Below are positions 15,043 to 23,233 of a stretch of 27,527 nucleotides of DNA, piece after piece. How positions within the stretch are numbered: the stretch's first letter is position 1; the number at the start of each line of letters is the position of its first letter. The notes under the pieces are model-generated. The model saw only the letters and a program-made list of their open reading frames with translations, had not been told where the DNA came from and did no database searches. Both the position numbers and the translations under genes were made by a program. The stretch is from CAYOEZ01 sp964402955 (GTDB taxonomy: Bacteria > Chloroflexota > DTOL01 > DAOUCN01): contig CAYOEZ010000033.1 of assembly GCA_964402955.1 (NCBI GenBank), positions 1 through 27,527 of the forward strand, in the 5' to 3' direction.

Positions 15043-16674
15043 TTAGTCGGTCGGGCCGCCGTGGGCGATGGATGCCTGGATAAGGCAGGGCCGATTGCCC
15101 GCCAGCGCGTGCTGGATGGCCGGGCCGAGTTGTTGCGGGTCATCGACGAGCAGCCCCGTCGCGCCGCAGGCTTCGGCGATCAGATCGAAGCGCAGCGGGC
15201 CAAGCTGGCAGGCAACCATGTTTTGTGCGCCGTAGCGCTGCTTCTGGCCAGAGACAACGATGCCCCAGGACTGGTCGTCGGCTACAATGGTCACAAAGGG
15301 CAGCTTGTGGCGAACAGCAGTTTCGATATCGGCAGTGTTGAAGCCCATCGAGCCGTCGCCGGAGAGCAGAATGACGGGACGATCGGGATAGGCCAGGCGG
15401 GCCGCCATCGCTCCGCCCAGGCCAAAGCCGATGACGCCGCTCGCTCCGCAGGTCAGCCAGTGTCCCGGGTAGCGGTCGCAGAGGGACATGTGCGCCCACT
15501 GGCCGATGTTACCGCCGTCGACGACGAAGACAGCGTCGCCCTGTACGAAGGGACGCAGCGCCTCGACGATGTGGCGGCCCGTGGCCGGACGGTCGGGTAG
15601 AGGAGTATGCCAGCGGGAGCGGAAGGCATCGTTACGCTGCTGCGCCTCAGCCAGCCAGGCGCTGTGCGCCGCGGCCGGCTGCTCGGGCAAAAGCGAACCG
15701 AGCTGCTGCAAGACCGAGCGCGGATCGCCCTGGATGGCGATAGCGGCGTCGCGCCCCTGACGCAGCTCGCTCGGGTCGGCGCTAATGCGGATGACCTGTG
15801 CGGCAGGATTGAGCGCAGGCGCTTGCAGGTAGCCGACGCGGTAATCGACAGGCGCACCGGCGAGGATAACGAGATCAGCGCTGTCGAGCAGGCGCGGGCT
15901 GCCCGCGGCGGCGCCGATGACGCCCATGAACTGGGGCAATGGAGAATCGATGCACCCGCGCTCCCAGATGGGGACGACGACGGGTATGTCGGTCTGCGTC
16001 ACAAAGCTCGCCAGCGCCGCGGCGGCGTGGGCGTAGAAGCAGCCGCTGCCGGCGATGAGGAGGGGGCGCTGCGCAGCAGCGATGGCCCGTACCGCGGCAG
16101 CGACCGCTGCGGCGTCACCCATGCACGCATGATGCACTAGCCCGGAGTCCGGCGAGACCGGGAGCGGCGCCGCGCCGGCCTCGGCGGCAAGTACGTCCAG
16201 CGGAATGGTGAGGTGGACAGGGCCGGGGCGCCCGCTGAGGGCGACGGCGATGGCTTCGCGCACGTAGAAGGCGACTTTGTCGGGCCGGTCGACCAGGCGG
16301 GTGTACTTGAAGATGGGCGTGGCGGCGGCGACCTGGTCGTAGTCCTGGAAGTTGCCGCGGTCGCTGAAGGCGTGATCGCTGGCGCCGGAGAGGAGCAGCA
16401 TGGGCGCGCCATCGAAGCGGGCGTTGACCGCGCCGATCAGAGCGTTGGTGAAGCCGACGCTGCTGCTGACGGCGCAAACGCCGATGCGCCCGGTCAGGCG
16501 ACCATAGCTCTCGGCCATGTAGGAGGCGGTCTGCTCATTGTGCGTGTCGATGACGCGCAGGCCGGCCTGGCGTGCAGCGAAGAGGACAGGGTCAATGCCG
16601 TTGCCGCAGAGGGCGGCGACGAAGGTCACGCCGTGCGGTCTGAGCACAGCGGCGACGATATCTGCTCCGATCAT
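15043..16674 (-). CDS. thiamine diphosphate-dependent enzyme, acetolactate-synthase large-subunit-like
   Basis: A 543-residue three-domain ThDP enzyme. The PYR domain carries the catalytic Glu47 in THNEQTASYMAESYGRLTG, followed by the SSVGFTNALIGAVNARFDGA segment; the central domain spans about 190-330; the PP domain has GDGSMGFNTADIETAVRHKL near 437. The usual closing Asn-Asn of the ThDP motif reads Asp-Asp (VADDQSWG). Related enzymes include acetolactate synthase, benzoylformate and oxalyl-CoA decarboxylases; no small regulatory subunit or ilvC is near, so a catabolic or decarboxylase role is as likely as valine synthesis. ATG 16674 has TAGGAGG 8 bases upstream. Confidence 0.85.
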   Translation of the reverse strand: MIGADIVAAVLRPHGVTFVAALCGNGIDPVLFAARQAGLRVIDTHNEQTASYMAESYGRLTGRIGVCAVSSSVGFTNALIGAVNARFDGAPMLLLSGASDHAFSDRGNFQDYDQVAAATPIFKYTRLVDRPDKVAFYVREAIAVALSGRPGPVHLTIPLDVLAAEAGAAPLPVSPDSGLVHHACMGDAAAVAAAVRAIAAAQRPLLIAGSGCFYAHAAAALASFVTQTDIPVVVPIWERGCIDSPLPQFMGVIGAAAGSPRLLDSADLVILAGAPVDYRVGYLQAPALNPAAQVIRISADPSELRQGRDAAIAIQGDPRSVLQQLGSLLPEQPAAAHSAWLAEAQQRNDAFRSRWHTPLPDRPATGRHIVEALRPFVQGDAVFVVDGGNIGQWAHMSLCDRYPGHWLTCGASGVIGFGLGGAMAARLAYPDRPVILLSGDGSMGFNTADIETAVRHKLPFVTIVADDQSWGIVVSGQKQRYGAQNMVACQLGPLRFDLIAEACGATGLLVDDPQQLGPAIQHALAGNRPCLIQASIAHGGPTD

Positions 16675-16682
16675 GTGGGGGA

Positions 16683-16709
16683 CCTCCTAACGGTTATTCA
16701 CGTATTATA
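16683..16709 (-). promoter_or_regulatory. -10 box and ribosome site of the ThDP enzyme gene
   Basis: Minus strand: consensus TATAAT at 16704-16709 and TAGGAGG at 16683-16689. No good -35 lies at 16-18 bases; TTGCCC stands 20 bases upstream. A predicted leader of about 23 bases follows. Confidence 0.5.
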
Positions 16710-16741
16710 GCACAAAAGGAGAAAACGCGGGGCAAACGCGA

Positions 16742-16781
16742 GTCCCCTGTCTCGCCGGCGAAACGCGGCGAGACAGGGGAC
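16742..16781. repeat. perfect 16-bp inverted repeat (CCCCTGTCTCGCCG type)
   Basis: GTCCCCTGTCTCGCCG (16742-16757) and its exact reverse complement (16766-16781) flank the 8-base loop GCGAAACG. It lies just upstream of the ThDP enzyme promoter. AAACGCG pieces around it resemble the repeat inside the DUF2079 gene. Confidence 0.9.
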
Positions 16782-16866
16782 AAACGTCGGTGGTTGCCTG
16801 CCTGTGCCGGACAGACGCCGGGAAACCCTGAGTAGCGGAAACCAGCCCATTTCGCGATTTGGCCAG

Positions 16867-16940
16867 GCGCTGAACTGAAGGTCCGCTTCTAAGCCGTTTC
16901 TGCGGCACTTGCGCTTAGAAGCCGGGCTTCAGCCGAGCGC
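16867..16940. repeat. imperfect palindrome with GCTTCTAAGC core
   Basis: GCTTCTAAGC (16885-16894) pairs perfectly with GCTTAGAAGC (16913-16922); after a 4-base mismatch CTGAAG (16875-16880) pairs with CTTCAG (16927-16932), and GCGCT near 16867 may pair with AGCGC near 16935. The 18-base loop is CGTTTCTGCGGCACTTGC. It looks like a miniature non-autonomous repeat; no coding gene is present here. Confidence 0.8.
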
Positions 16941-16969
16941 TCGCCGCCTGCCGTGCACGGGCTCAAGCG

Positions 16970-17160
16970 CTGGCAACGGATTTGGAACACGGATTACACG
17001 GAACTGGCAACGGATTTGGAACGCGGATGACACGGATGGCACGGAACTGGCAACGGATTTGGAACACGAATTACACGGACGGGCTGTTCACGGATGAAGG
17101 CGCGGATGGCACGGAACTGGCAACGGATGGGGGCACGGCAGGCACGGAAGCACGGAAACG
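16970..17160. repeat. tandem array of degenerate CTGGCAACGGATTTGGAACA units
   Basis: The lead CTGGCAACGGAT recurs at 16970, 17004, 17047 and 17117, giving four copies of variable length (34, 43, 70 and about 43 bases). Inside each copy CACGGA and CGGATGGCACGGAA pieces are reiterated. Units are not of equal length and have no unique spacers. Confidence 0.85.
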
Positions 17161-17219
17161 CCAGAAAGCGCGTAGGGCGCGGTTTCTCCCGCGTCCCCGT
17201 TTGGGCGGAACCGGCTCAC

Positions 17220-17243
17220 GGCGGCGGAGGAGGCCGCCTTTCT
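17220..17243 (+). terminator. GC-rich hairpin followed by TTTCT
   Basis: GGCGGC (17220-17225) and GCCGCC (17233-17238) flank GGAGGAG, followed by TTTCT. It could insulate the downstream antitoxin-hutU promoter from read-through, but no plus-strand gene ends nearby. Confidence 0.3.
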
Positions 17244-17250
17244 AGACGAT

Positions 17251-17265
17251 CAAGCACGCTGCTTG
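17251..17265. promoter_or_regulatory. inverted repeat, candidate operator upstream of the antitoxin promoter
   Basis: CAAGCA CGC TGCTTG is a perfect 6-bp dyad ending 14 bases before the -35 box. Its position suits an upstream binding site, possibly for the antitoxin itself; this is inference. Confidence 0.3.
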
Positions 17266-17279
17266 TGTCCGATTTGTGT

Positions 17280-17308
17280 TTGACGCATCAGTACAGGCGT
17301 TATATAAT
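17280..17308 (+). promoter_or_regulatory. strong sigma-70-type promoter of the antitoxin-hutU unit
   Basis: TTGACG (17280-17285), 17-base spacer, consensus TATAAT (17303-17308). Transcription should start near 17315. This excludes the in-frame ATG at 17307, which lies in the -10 box, and supports the start at 17328. It is the best promoter match seen in the window. Confidence 0.75.
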
Positions 17309-17327
17309 GGTGAGAGAGAGGGGAGGC

Positions 17328-17666
17328 ATGTTTGACACAATCAGCATAACTGACCTCCGTCGTCACTTCACCGCTGTTCTCGATGCGGTCGAGAAGAAGC
17401 GGGCAATGTACGTGGTGACTCGCAGGAAACAAGCTGTGGCCGTTCTCATTTTATACAGCACGTATGTGAAATTGCAGAAACTGAATGGCAAGTATATGGG
17501 CTTCGAATTTGGCGATCTCTTGGGCAAGATGGCTGGACTGCATGCCAGTGTGTCGGATGACGAAATAGAGGCTGATCTCGTGCAGGCAGCGCAGGAACCG
17601 AGTGGCAAGCGTAGGCCACACAGGATTGCGCGCAAGGAATCAGGGGAAGGACGCCAACGGAGGTGA
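17328..17666 (+). CDS. Phd/YefM-family antitoxin, no adjacent toxin
   Basis: A 112-residue protein whose N-terminus MFDTISITDLRRHFTAVLDA, then VEKKRAMYVVTRRKQAVAVL, has the Phd/YefM antitoxin fold: a strand-helix DNA-binding dimer that normally represses its own operon. The C-terminal half (GFEFGDLLGKMAGLHASVSD and a basic end) would be the toxin-binding part. The purine-rich GAGAGAGGGGAGG lies before the ATG. A toxin gene is not found in any frame; the next gene, 5 bases later, is urocanate hydratase. Codon use is visibly more A/T-rich than the surrounding genes, suggesting later acquisition. It may have landed upstream of hutU and now supply its promoter. Confidence 0.75.
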   Translation: MFDTISITDLRRHFTAVLDAVEKKRAMYVVTRRKQAVAVLILYSTYVKLQKLNGKYMGFEFGDLLGKMAGLHASVSDDEIEADLVQAAQEPSGKRRPHRIARKESGEGRQRR

Positions 17667-17671
17667 CAACA

Positions 17672-19321
<1,650 letters not shown>

Positions 19322-19327
19322 GGAAAT

Positions 19328-19424
19328 GGGACGCGGATGGACACGGAAGTAGCCGCGGATGAGCACAGATCGGACAAAGAAGATCGGTGCTCATCCGTGA
19401 GGTTACCGTGTGCATCCGTGTCCC
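19328..19424. repeat. ~97-base imperfect palindrome, GGATGAGCAC type
   Basis: Outer arms of 19 bases (19328-19346 and 19406-19424) match at 17 positions; inner arms of 16 bases (19356-19371 and 19382-19397) match at 15, around the loop GGACAAAGAA. It starts 7 bases after the hutU stop and may end that transcript, though it lacks a T run. ACACGG and CGGATG pieces are shared with the tandem array at 16970-17160. Confidence 0.85.
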
Positions 19425-19436
19425 GCTGCTCTGCGC

Positions 19437-19465
19437 TTGCGTTCTGGGGAATGACGTGCTATAGT
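19437..19465 (+). promoter_or_regulatory. promoter of the SurA_N-TlpA fusion gene
   Basis: TTGCGT (19437-19442), 17-base spacer, TATAGT (19460-19465); transcription would begin near 19472. AGGAGA (19495-19500) stands 5 bases before the ATG at 19506. Confidence 0.5.
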
Positions 19466-19505
19466 ATTGGCGCACTCATCACGGGAGCTAACTTAGGAGA
19501 CAATA

Positions 19506-20543
19506 ATGCCTGATAAGCAGACAAAGGAAACGCCCGCGGCGACACAGGCGACGAGACAGCCAGCGCGCCAATTGCCGGTTGTCCTGGGGCCGATCATCAT
19601 TATCGTTATTCTGGCGCTCTTTTGGCTGCCGCAGCTTGTGAGTAACGCCGCGGCTACGGTCAACGGCGAAAGCATCAGCCAGGCCGAACTCGACAGACGC
19701 GTGGGCTTTGAGCGACTGTGGAACCAGTGGGCGGGTAACACGCTTGCGACAAGTGGGCCCGAGGCGGCGCTGTTCAGGAATCAGGTGCTCGACGTGCTGG
19801 TTGAGAACCGAATGGTGATGCAGGAAGCGAAGAAGGTCGGGGTAACCGCGTCAACAACTGATGTGACGGCCAGCGTCACTAACATGGCGAGTCAGTTGGG
19901 GATAACCGAGGCGCAAATGACCGCGGATCTAAGCAAAGCTGGCCTATCGCGGCAGACGTTGGAGACGGTGTTGCGCGAGGACTTGATTGTCAACCGTTAT
20001 ATGTCGCTGATTGTTGCACCGACGGGAAGCGACGAGGAACGACAGACCGCGATCCGTAACTGGTACAATGACAAGCTGGCCAAGGTAAACATCACCAAGC
20101 ATGTCTCCAGCGGCGGCGCCAAGGTGGGACAGGCCGCACCCGACTTTACGCTGAACGGCCTCGACGGCAAGCCGGTCAAGTTGAGCGACTACAAGGGGCA
20201 GGCGGTCTTGATCAACTTCTGGGCGACGTGGTGCAAGCCCTGTCGTGCCGAGATGCCGGACATCGAGGCGGTGTGGAAGGCGTACAAAGATCGCGGCGCC
20301 GTCGTGCTGGCCGTCAACCTGACCAACCAGGATAAAGTGAGCGACGTGACGCAGTACATCAAAGAGTTAGGCCTGACCTTCCCCGTGCTGCTCGATGAGA
20401 ATGGCAGCGTGGCGTCGCTTTACCGCGTAGGCCCCATTCCCTCGTCCTATTTTGTGAACCGGCAGGGCGTGCTGAGCATCGTGCAGGTTGGCACGATGTC
20501 ACGCTCAACCATGGAGCAACGTCTGGTCAAGATGCTCCAATAA
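19506..20543 (+). CDS. SurA N-domain / TlpA-ResA thioredoxin fusion, membrane-anchored
   Basis: A 345-residue protein. Residues 24-48 are a signal anchor (LPVVLGPIIIIVILALFWLP), placing the rest outside the membrane. Residues about 49-190 resemble the SurA/PrsA chaperone N-domain (AATVNGESISQAELDRRV, FRNQVLDVLVENRMVMQEA). Residues about 205-345 are a TlpA/ResA-like thioredoxin (VGQAAPDFTLNGLDG, active site WCKPC at Cys243/Cys246, GPIPSSYFVNRQG with the cis-Pro region). The parvulin peptidyl-prolyl isomerase domain that usually follows SurA_N is missing and replaced by the redox domain. Probably a chaperone-linked disulfide reductase or cytochrome c maturation factor. It has its own promoter and a following hairpin. 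Confidence 0.85.
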   Translation: MPDKQTKETPAATQATRQPARQLPVVLGPIIIIVILALFWLPQLVSNAAATVNGESISQAELDRRVGFERLWNQWAGNTLATSGPEAALFRNQVLDVLVENRMVMQEAKKVGVTASTTDVTASVTNMASQLGITEAQMTADLSKAGLSRQTLETVLREDLIVNRYMSLIVAPTGSDEERQTAIRNWYNDKLAKVNITKHVSSGGAKVGQAAPDFTLNGLDGKPVKLSDYKGQAVLINFWATWCKPCRAEMPDIEAVWKAYKDRGAVVLAVNLTNQDKVSDVTQYIKELGLTFPVLLDENGSVASLYRVGPIPSSYFVNRQGVLSIVQVGTMSRSTMEQRLVKMLQ

Positions 20544-20549
20544 ACAAAC

Positions 20550-20587
20550 GAAACCTCCCGTAGGGTCCGAGACTCCGGAGAGGTTTC
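20550..20587 (+). terminator. GAAACCTC...GAGGTTTC hairpin after the TlpA fusion gene
   Basis: GAAACCTC (20550-20557) and GAGGTTTC (20580-20587) form an 8-bp stem; GTC CGA GAC pairs inside. It begins 7 bases after the stop codon. A related design (ACC/CGAGGTCTC elements) appears at 26107-26145. It likely ends the upstream RNA while leaving the GAGG ribosome site of the next gene free. Confidence 0.5.
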
Positions 20588-20602
20588 TGCTTGAGGTGCA
20601 AC

Positions 20603-21994
20603 ATGCAACTGACATTCCACGGGGCTGTGCGCACAGTTACTGGATCGATGCACCTGGTGGAAGCCAATGGTCACCGCATCTTACTCGACTGCGGCCTCTT
20701 CCAGGGCCACCGCGCTGAAGCGTACGAGCGCAACAGCACGTTCCCGTTCGATCCCCGCTCAATCGAAACCGTGATCCTCTCCCATGCCCATATCGACCAC
20801 TGTGGCAATCTGCCGAGCCTTGTTAAGAAGGGCTTCCACGGCGACATTCTGTGCACGGCGGCGACGCGCGATCTGGCGGCTGTGATGCTGCGTGACTCTG
20901 CGCACATCCAGGTGTCGGACACGTTGTTTGTCAACAAGATTCGGGCGCGCCAGGGCCAGCCGCCCGTGCAGCCGCTCTATGCGCCTGAGGATGCGGAGCA
21001 TACGATTGATCACCTGGTTGGCTTCAGCTACGAGCGGCCAATCCCGGTTGCGTCGGGCATCACACTCACCTTCCATGATGCCGGGCATATCCTGGGGTCT
21101 GCGACCGTGATGCTGGAACTCAGAGAACGCGGCAAGACGGTGCGCCTGGGCTTTACGGGCGACCTGGGCCGGCGCAATACGCCCATCCTCAAAGACCCAA
21201 CTGTCGTGCATGACATCGATGTCCTGATTACGGAAAGCACCTACGCTGACACAAATCACGAGCCGATTGCAAAGGGCGAGGAAAACCTGACGGCGATCAT
21301 CAACGACACATGTAAACAGGGTGGGCGCGTGATCGTGCCCGCCTTTGCCGTGGGGCGCACGCAGGAGATTGTCTACGCCCTGAACAGGCAGCGGCGGGCA
21401 GGGCTGCTGGTTGATGTGCCGTTCTATGTCGACAGCCCCCTGGCTCTGGATGCAACCGATGTGTTTCGCCTGCACCCGGAGTGTTTCGACGAGGAAACGA
21501 CAGCATTCTTGCACAAGAGTGAAGACCCATTTGGCTTCCGCCGCTTGACCTACATCCGCGATGTCGAGGAATCGAAGAAGCTCAACACAGAGAAAAAGCC
21601 GTTTGTGGTGCTGGCTGCCTCCGGCATGTGTGAATCGGGGCGGGTGACACATCATCTCAAGAATGGCATTGAGAATCCTAACAACACGGTGGTTCTGGTC
21701 AGCTACCAGGCGGAGAACACGCTGGGGCGGCGGCTGCAAGAAGGGCAGAAGATCGTACGCATCTTCGGTGAGGAGTATCACGTCAACGCCAAGATCGAGG
21801 TGCTCAGCGGCTTCAGCGCCCATGCCGACCACGATGATCTGCTGTGGTGGGTGGGCCAGGTGGGGCCAACGCTGCAGCAGGTGTTTGCTGTCCATGGTGA
21901 AGCGCAGAATGCTGAGTTGCTGGCGACCGATCTGCGCCAGGCCGGGATCAAGCAGGTGACAGTGCCACAGCCGGGCGACAAGGTGCAGTTGTAA
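20603..21994 (+). CDS. beta-CASP metallo-beta-lactamase RNase-like protein (CPSF73/YSH1-like)
   Basis: A 463-residue protein with the metallo-beta-lactamase core and inserted beta-CASP domain. Zinc motif HAHIDHCG uses His61, His63, Asp65 and His66; later motifs include HDAGHILGSATVML, GFTGDLGRRNTPIL, ITESTYAD, the beta-CASP PAFAVGRTQEIVYAL, ASGMCESGRVTHHL, and the end FSAHADHDDLL with VHGE. These match bacterial homologues of the mRNA 3'-end endonuclease CPSF73, so RNA cleavage in the cytoplasm is the likely task. The ATG at 20603 has GAGG with a 6-base spacer; the TTG at 20591 overlaps that site. Alone in its transcription unit. Confidence 0.9.
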   Translation: MQLTFHGAVRTVTGSMHLVEANGHRILLDCGLFQGHRAEAYERNSTFPFDPRSIETVILSHAHIDHCGNLPSLVKKGFHGDILCTAATRDLAAVMLRDSAHIQVSDTLFVNKIRARQGQPPVQPLYAPEDAEHTIDHLVGFSYERPIPVASGITLTFHDAGHILGSATVMLELRERGKTVRLGFTGDLGRRNTPILKDPTVVHDIDVLITESTYADTNHEPIAKGEENLTAIINDTCKQGGRVIVPAFAVGRTQEIVYALNRQRRAGLLVDVPFYVDSPLALDATDVFRLHPECFDEETTAFLHKSEDPFGFRRLTYIRDVEESKKLNTEKKPFVVLAASGMCESGRVTHHLKNGIENPNNTVVLVSYQAENTLGRRLQEGQKIVRIFGEEYHVNAKIEVLSGFSAHADHDDLLWWVGQVGPTLQQVFAVHGEAQNAELLATDLRQAGIKQVTVPQPGDKVQL

Positions 21995-22006
21995 TGCGGC
22001 AGCCAG

Positions 22007-22054
22007 GCGCCGTTGCCATGACCTGTACGCAAGGCGTCAACGTGACAACGGCGC
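22007..22054. repeat. hairpin GCGCCGTTG...CAACGGCGC
   Basis: A perfect 9-bp stem (22007-22015 and 22046-22054) with a 30-base loop lies 12 bases after the RNase-like gene and 43 bases before the oxidoreductase gene. Possibly a terminator without T run, or a regulatory leader. The remaining gap holds only the purine-rich ribosome site GGGGAGAGGG. Confidence 0.55.
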
Positions 22055-22096
22055 AATCTCGCTGAGAAAAACGACACAAGAGGGGAGAGGGAACAC

Positions 22097-23206
22097 ATGA
22101 CAGCACAACCACGCGTGCGATTTGCCATTGTTGGGTTTGGCGGGGTCATCGGCGCCACACATATTGCCACACTGAAGCGTATCCCCGAGGCGGAGCTGGT
22201 GGGCCTGGCCGACATCGATGCGGTGCGCGGCGCAGCACGAGCCGCAGAGGCCGGCGTGCCATTCTTCACCGATCACGCCAGGATGCTGAAGGAGACCAAC
22301 CCGGACGTCCTTGTTGTCACCACGCCGCACCCCTTCCATCCCAGCCTGGCGATGGAAGCGCTCGCTGGAGGGCGCCATGTGTTGTGCGAGAAACCGATGG
22401 CCATCGATGTGGCCTCTGCTGACGCCATGATCGCCGCCGCAGACAGAGCCGGGCGTATTTTGGCGATCAATTTCCAATCGCGTTTCCGGGCGTCGGTTGA
22501 GAAAGCGCGCGCCTTGATCGACGAAGGCGCGGTCGGCCCGCTGCTGCGCGTGCTGAGCATCGAGCCGTGGTTCCGGCCAGAAACGTATTTTCGCCAGTCG
22601 AGTTGGCGTGGCACATGGAATGGAGAGGGCGGCGGCGTGCTGTTCAACCAGGCGCCGCATTCGCTGGACCTGCTGTGCTATCTGGCGGGCAGGCCGAGCA
22701 AAGTGTGGGGCTGGACGCGCACGCGCCATCATCACATCGAGACGGAAGACACGGCGCAGGCCATGCTCGAGTTCGCCAACGGCGCGGCCGGCTACCTGTG
22801 TTTCAGTACATATGAGGATGGAGCCGAACGCCGGCTGGAGATTGCTGGCGAAAATGGCGTCATCGAGTTGGTTGGCCCAAAGGTGATTGTGCGCCGGCTC
22901 AATCCGCCGCTGCCGGTCTTCTCGGACACGACCACGGAGACATTCGGTAAGCCCACGAGCACGACAGAGGTCTTTGACTTCGCTGATGATCGCGGGCTGC
23001 ACTATCATATCTACTTGGACCTGATTGCAGCGATCAAGGAAGGCCGCCAGCCGCGCTGCAACGGCAGGCAAGGCGTGATGTCGTTGGAGTTGGCAAACGC
23101 CATCGTATTGTCTAGCTACCAGGGCGGCCAGCCGGTGACACTGCCGGTCGATCGTTCCGCGTACAGTACGCTGTTGCATGACTTGCAGGCAAAGGCGAAG
23201 CAGTAA
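22097..23206 (+). CDS. Gfo/Idh/MocA-family NAD(P)-dependent oxidoreductase
   Basis: A 369-residue protein. The N-terminal Rossmann domain shows FAIVGFGGVIGATHI and LVGLADID; the family motif CEKPM carries Lys99. The C-terminal domain has GGGVLFNQAPHSLDLLCYL with the probable catalytic His188 and Asp191. Members oxidise or reduce sugars, inositols and sugar acids, often at C-OH next to a keto group. It is the first gene of an operon with a heparinase-like protein (27-base gap) and an uncharacterised protein, so the substrate is probably a sugar acid or deoxy-sugar released from a polysaccharide. ATG preceded by GGGAGAGGG. Confidence 0.88.
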   Translation: MTAQPRVRFAIVGFGGVIGATHIATLKRIPEAELVGLADIDAVRGAARAAEAGVPFFTDHARMLKETNPDVLVVTTPHPFHPSLAMEALAGGRHVLCEKPMAIDVASADAMIAAADRAGRILAINFQSRFRASVEKARALIDEGAVGPLLRVLSIEPWFRPETYFRQSSWRGTWNGEGGGVLFNQAPHSLDLLCYLAGRPSKVWGWTRTRHHHIETEDTAQAMLEFANGAAGYLCFSTYEDGAERRLEIAGENGVIELVGPKVIVRRLNPPLPVFSDTTTETFGKPTSTTEVFDFADDRGLHYHIYLDLIAAIKEGRQPRCNGRQGVMSLELANAIVLSSYQGGQPVTLPVDRSAYSTLLHDLQAKAKQ

Positions 23207-23233
23207 GGAAGAATACATTGGTTGGAGGAGATC

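Noticed and set aside
14823..15083. Plus-strand 86-codon open frame containing FTAEIAESAQ
   Set aside because: It is the classic spurious translation of a dispersed palindromic repeat and overlaps the M48 gene start.
16970..17160. Possible CRISPR array
   Set aside because: Copies vary in length, have repeat-derived rather than unique spacers, and there is no leader or cas gene nearby.
17307..17327. Upstream ATG start for the Phd/YefM antitoxin
   Set aside because: This ATG overlaps the TATAAT box, so it is not in the mRNA; ATG 17328 matches the conserved N-terminus.
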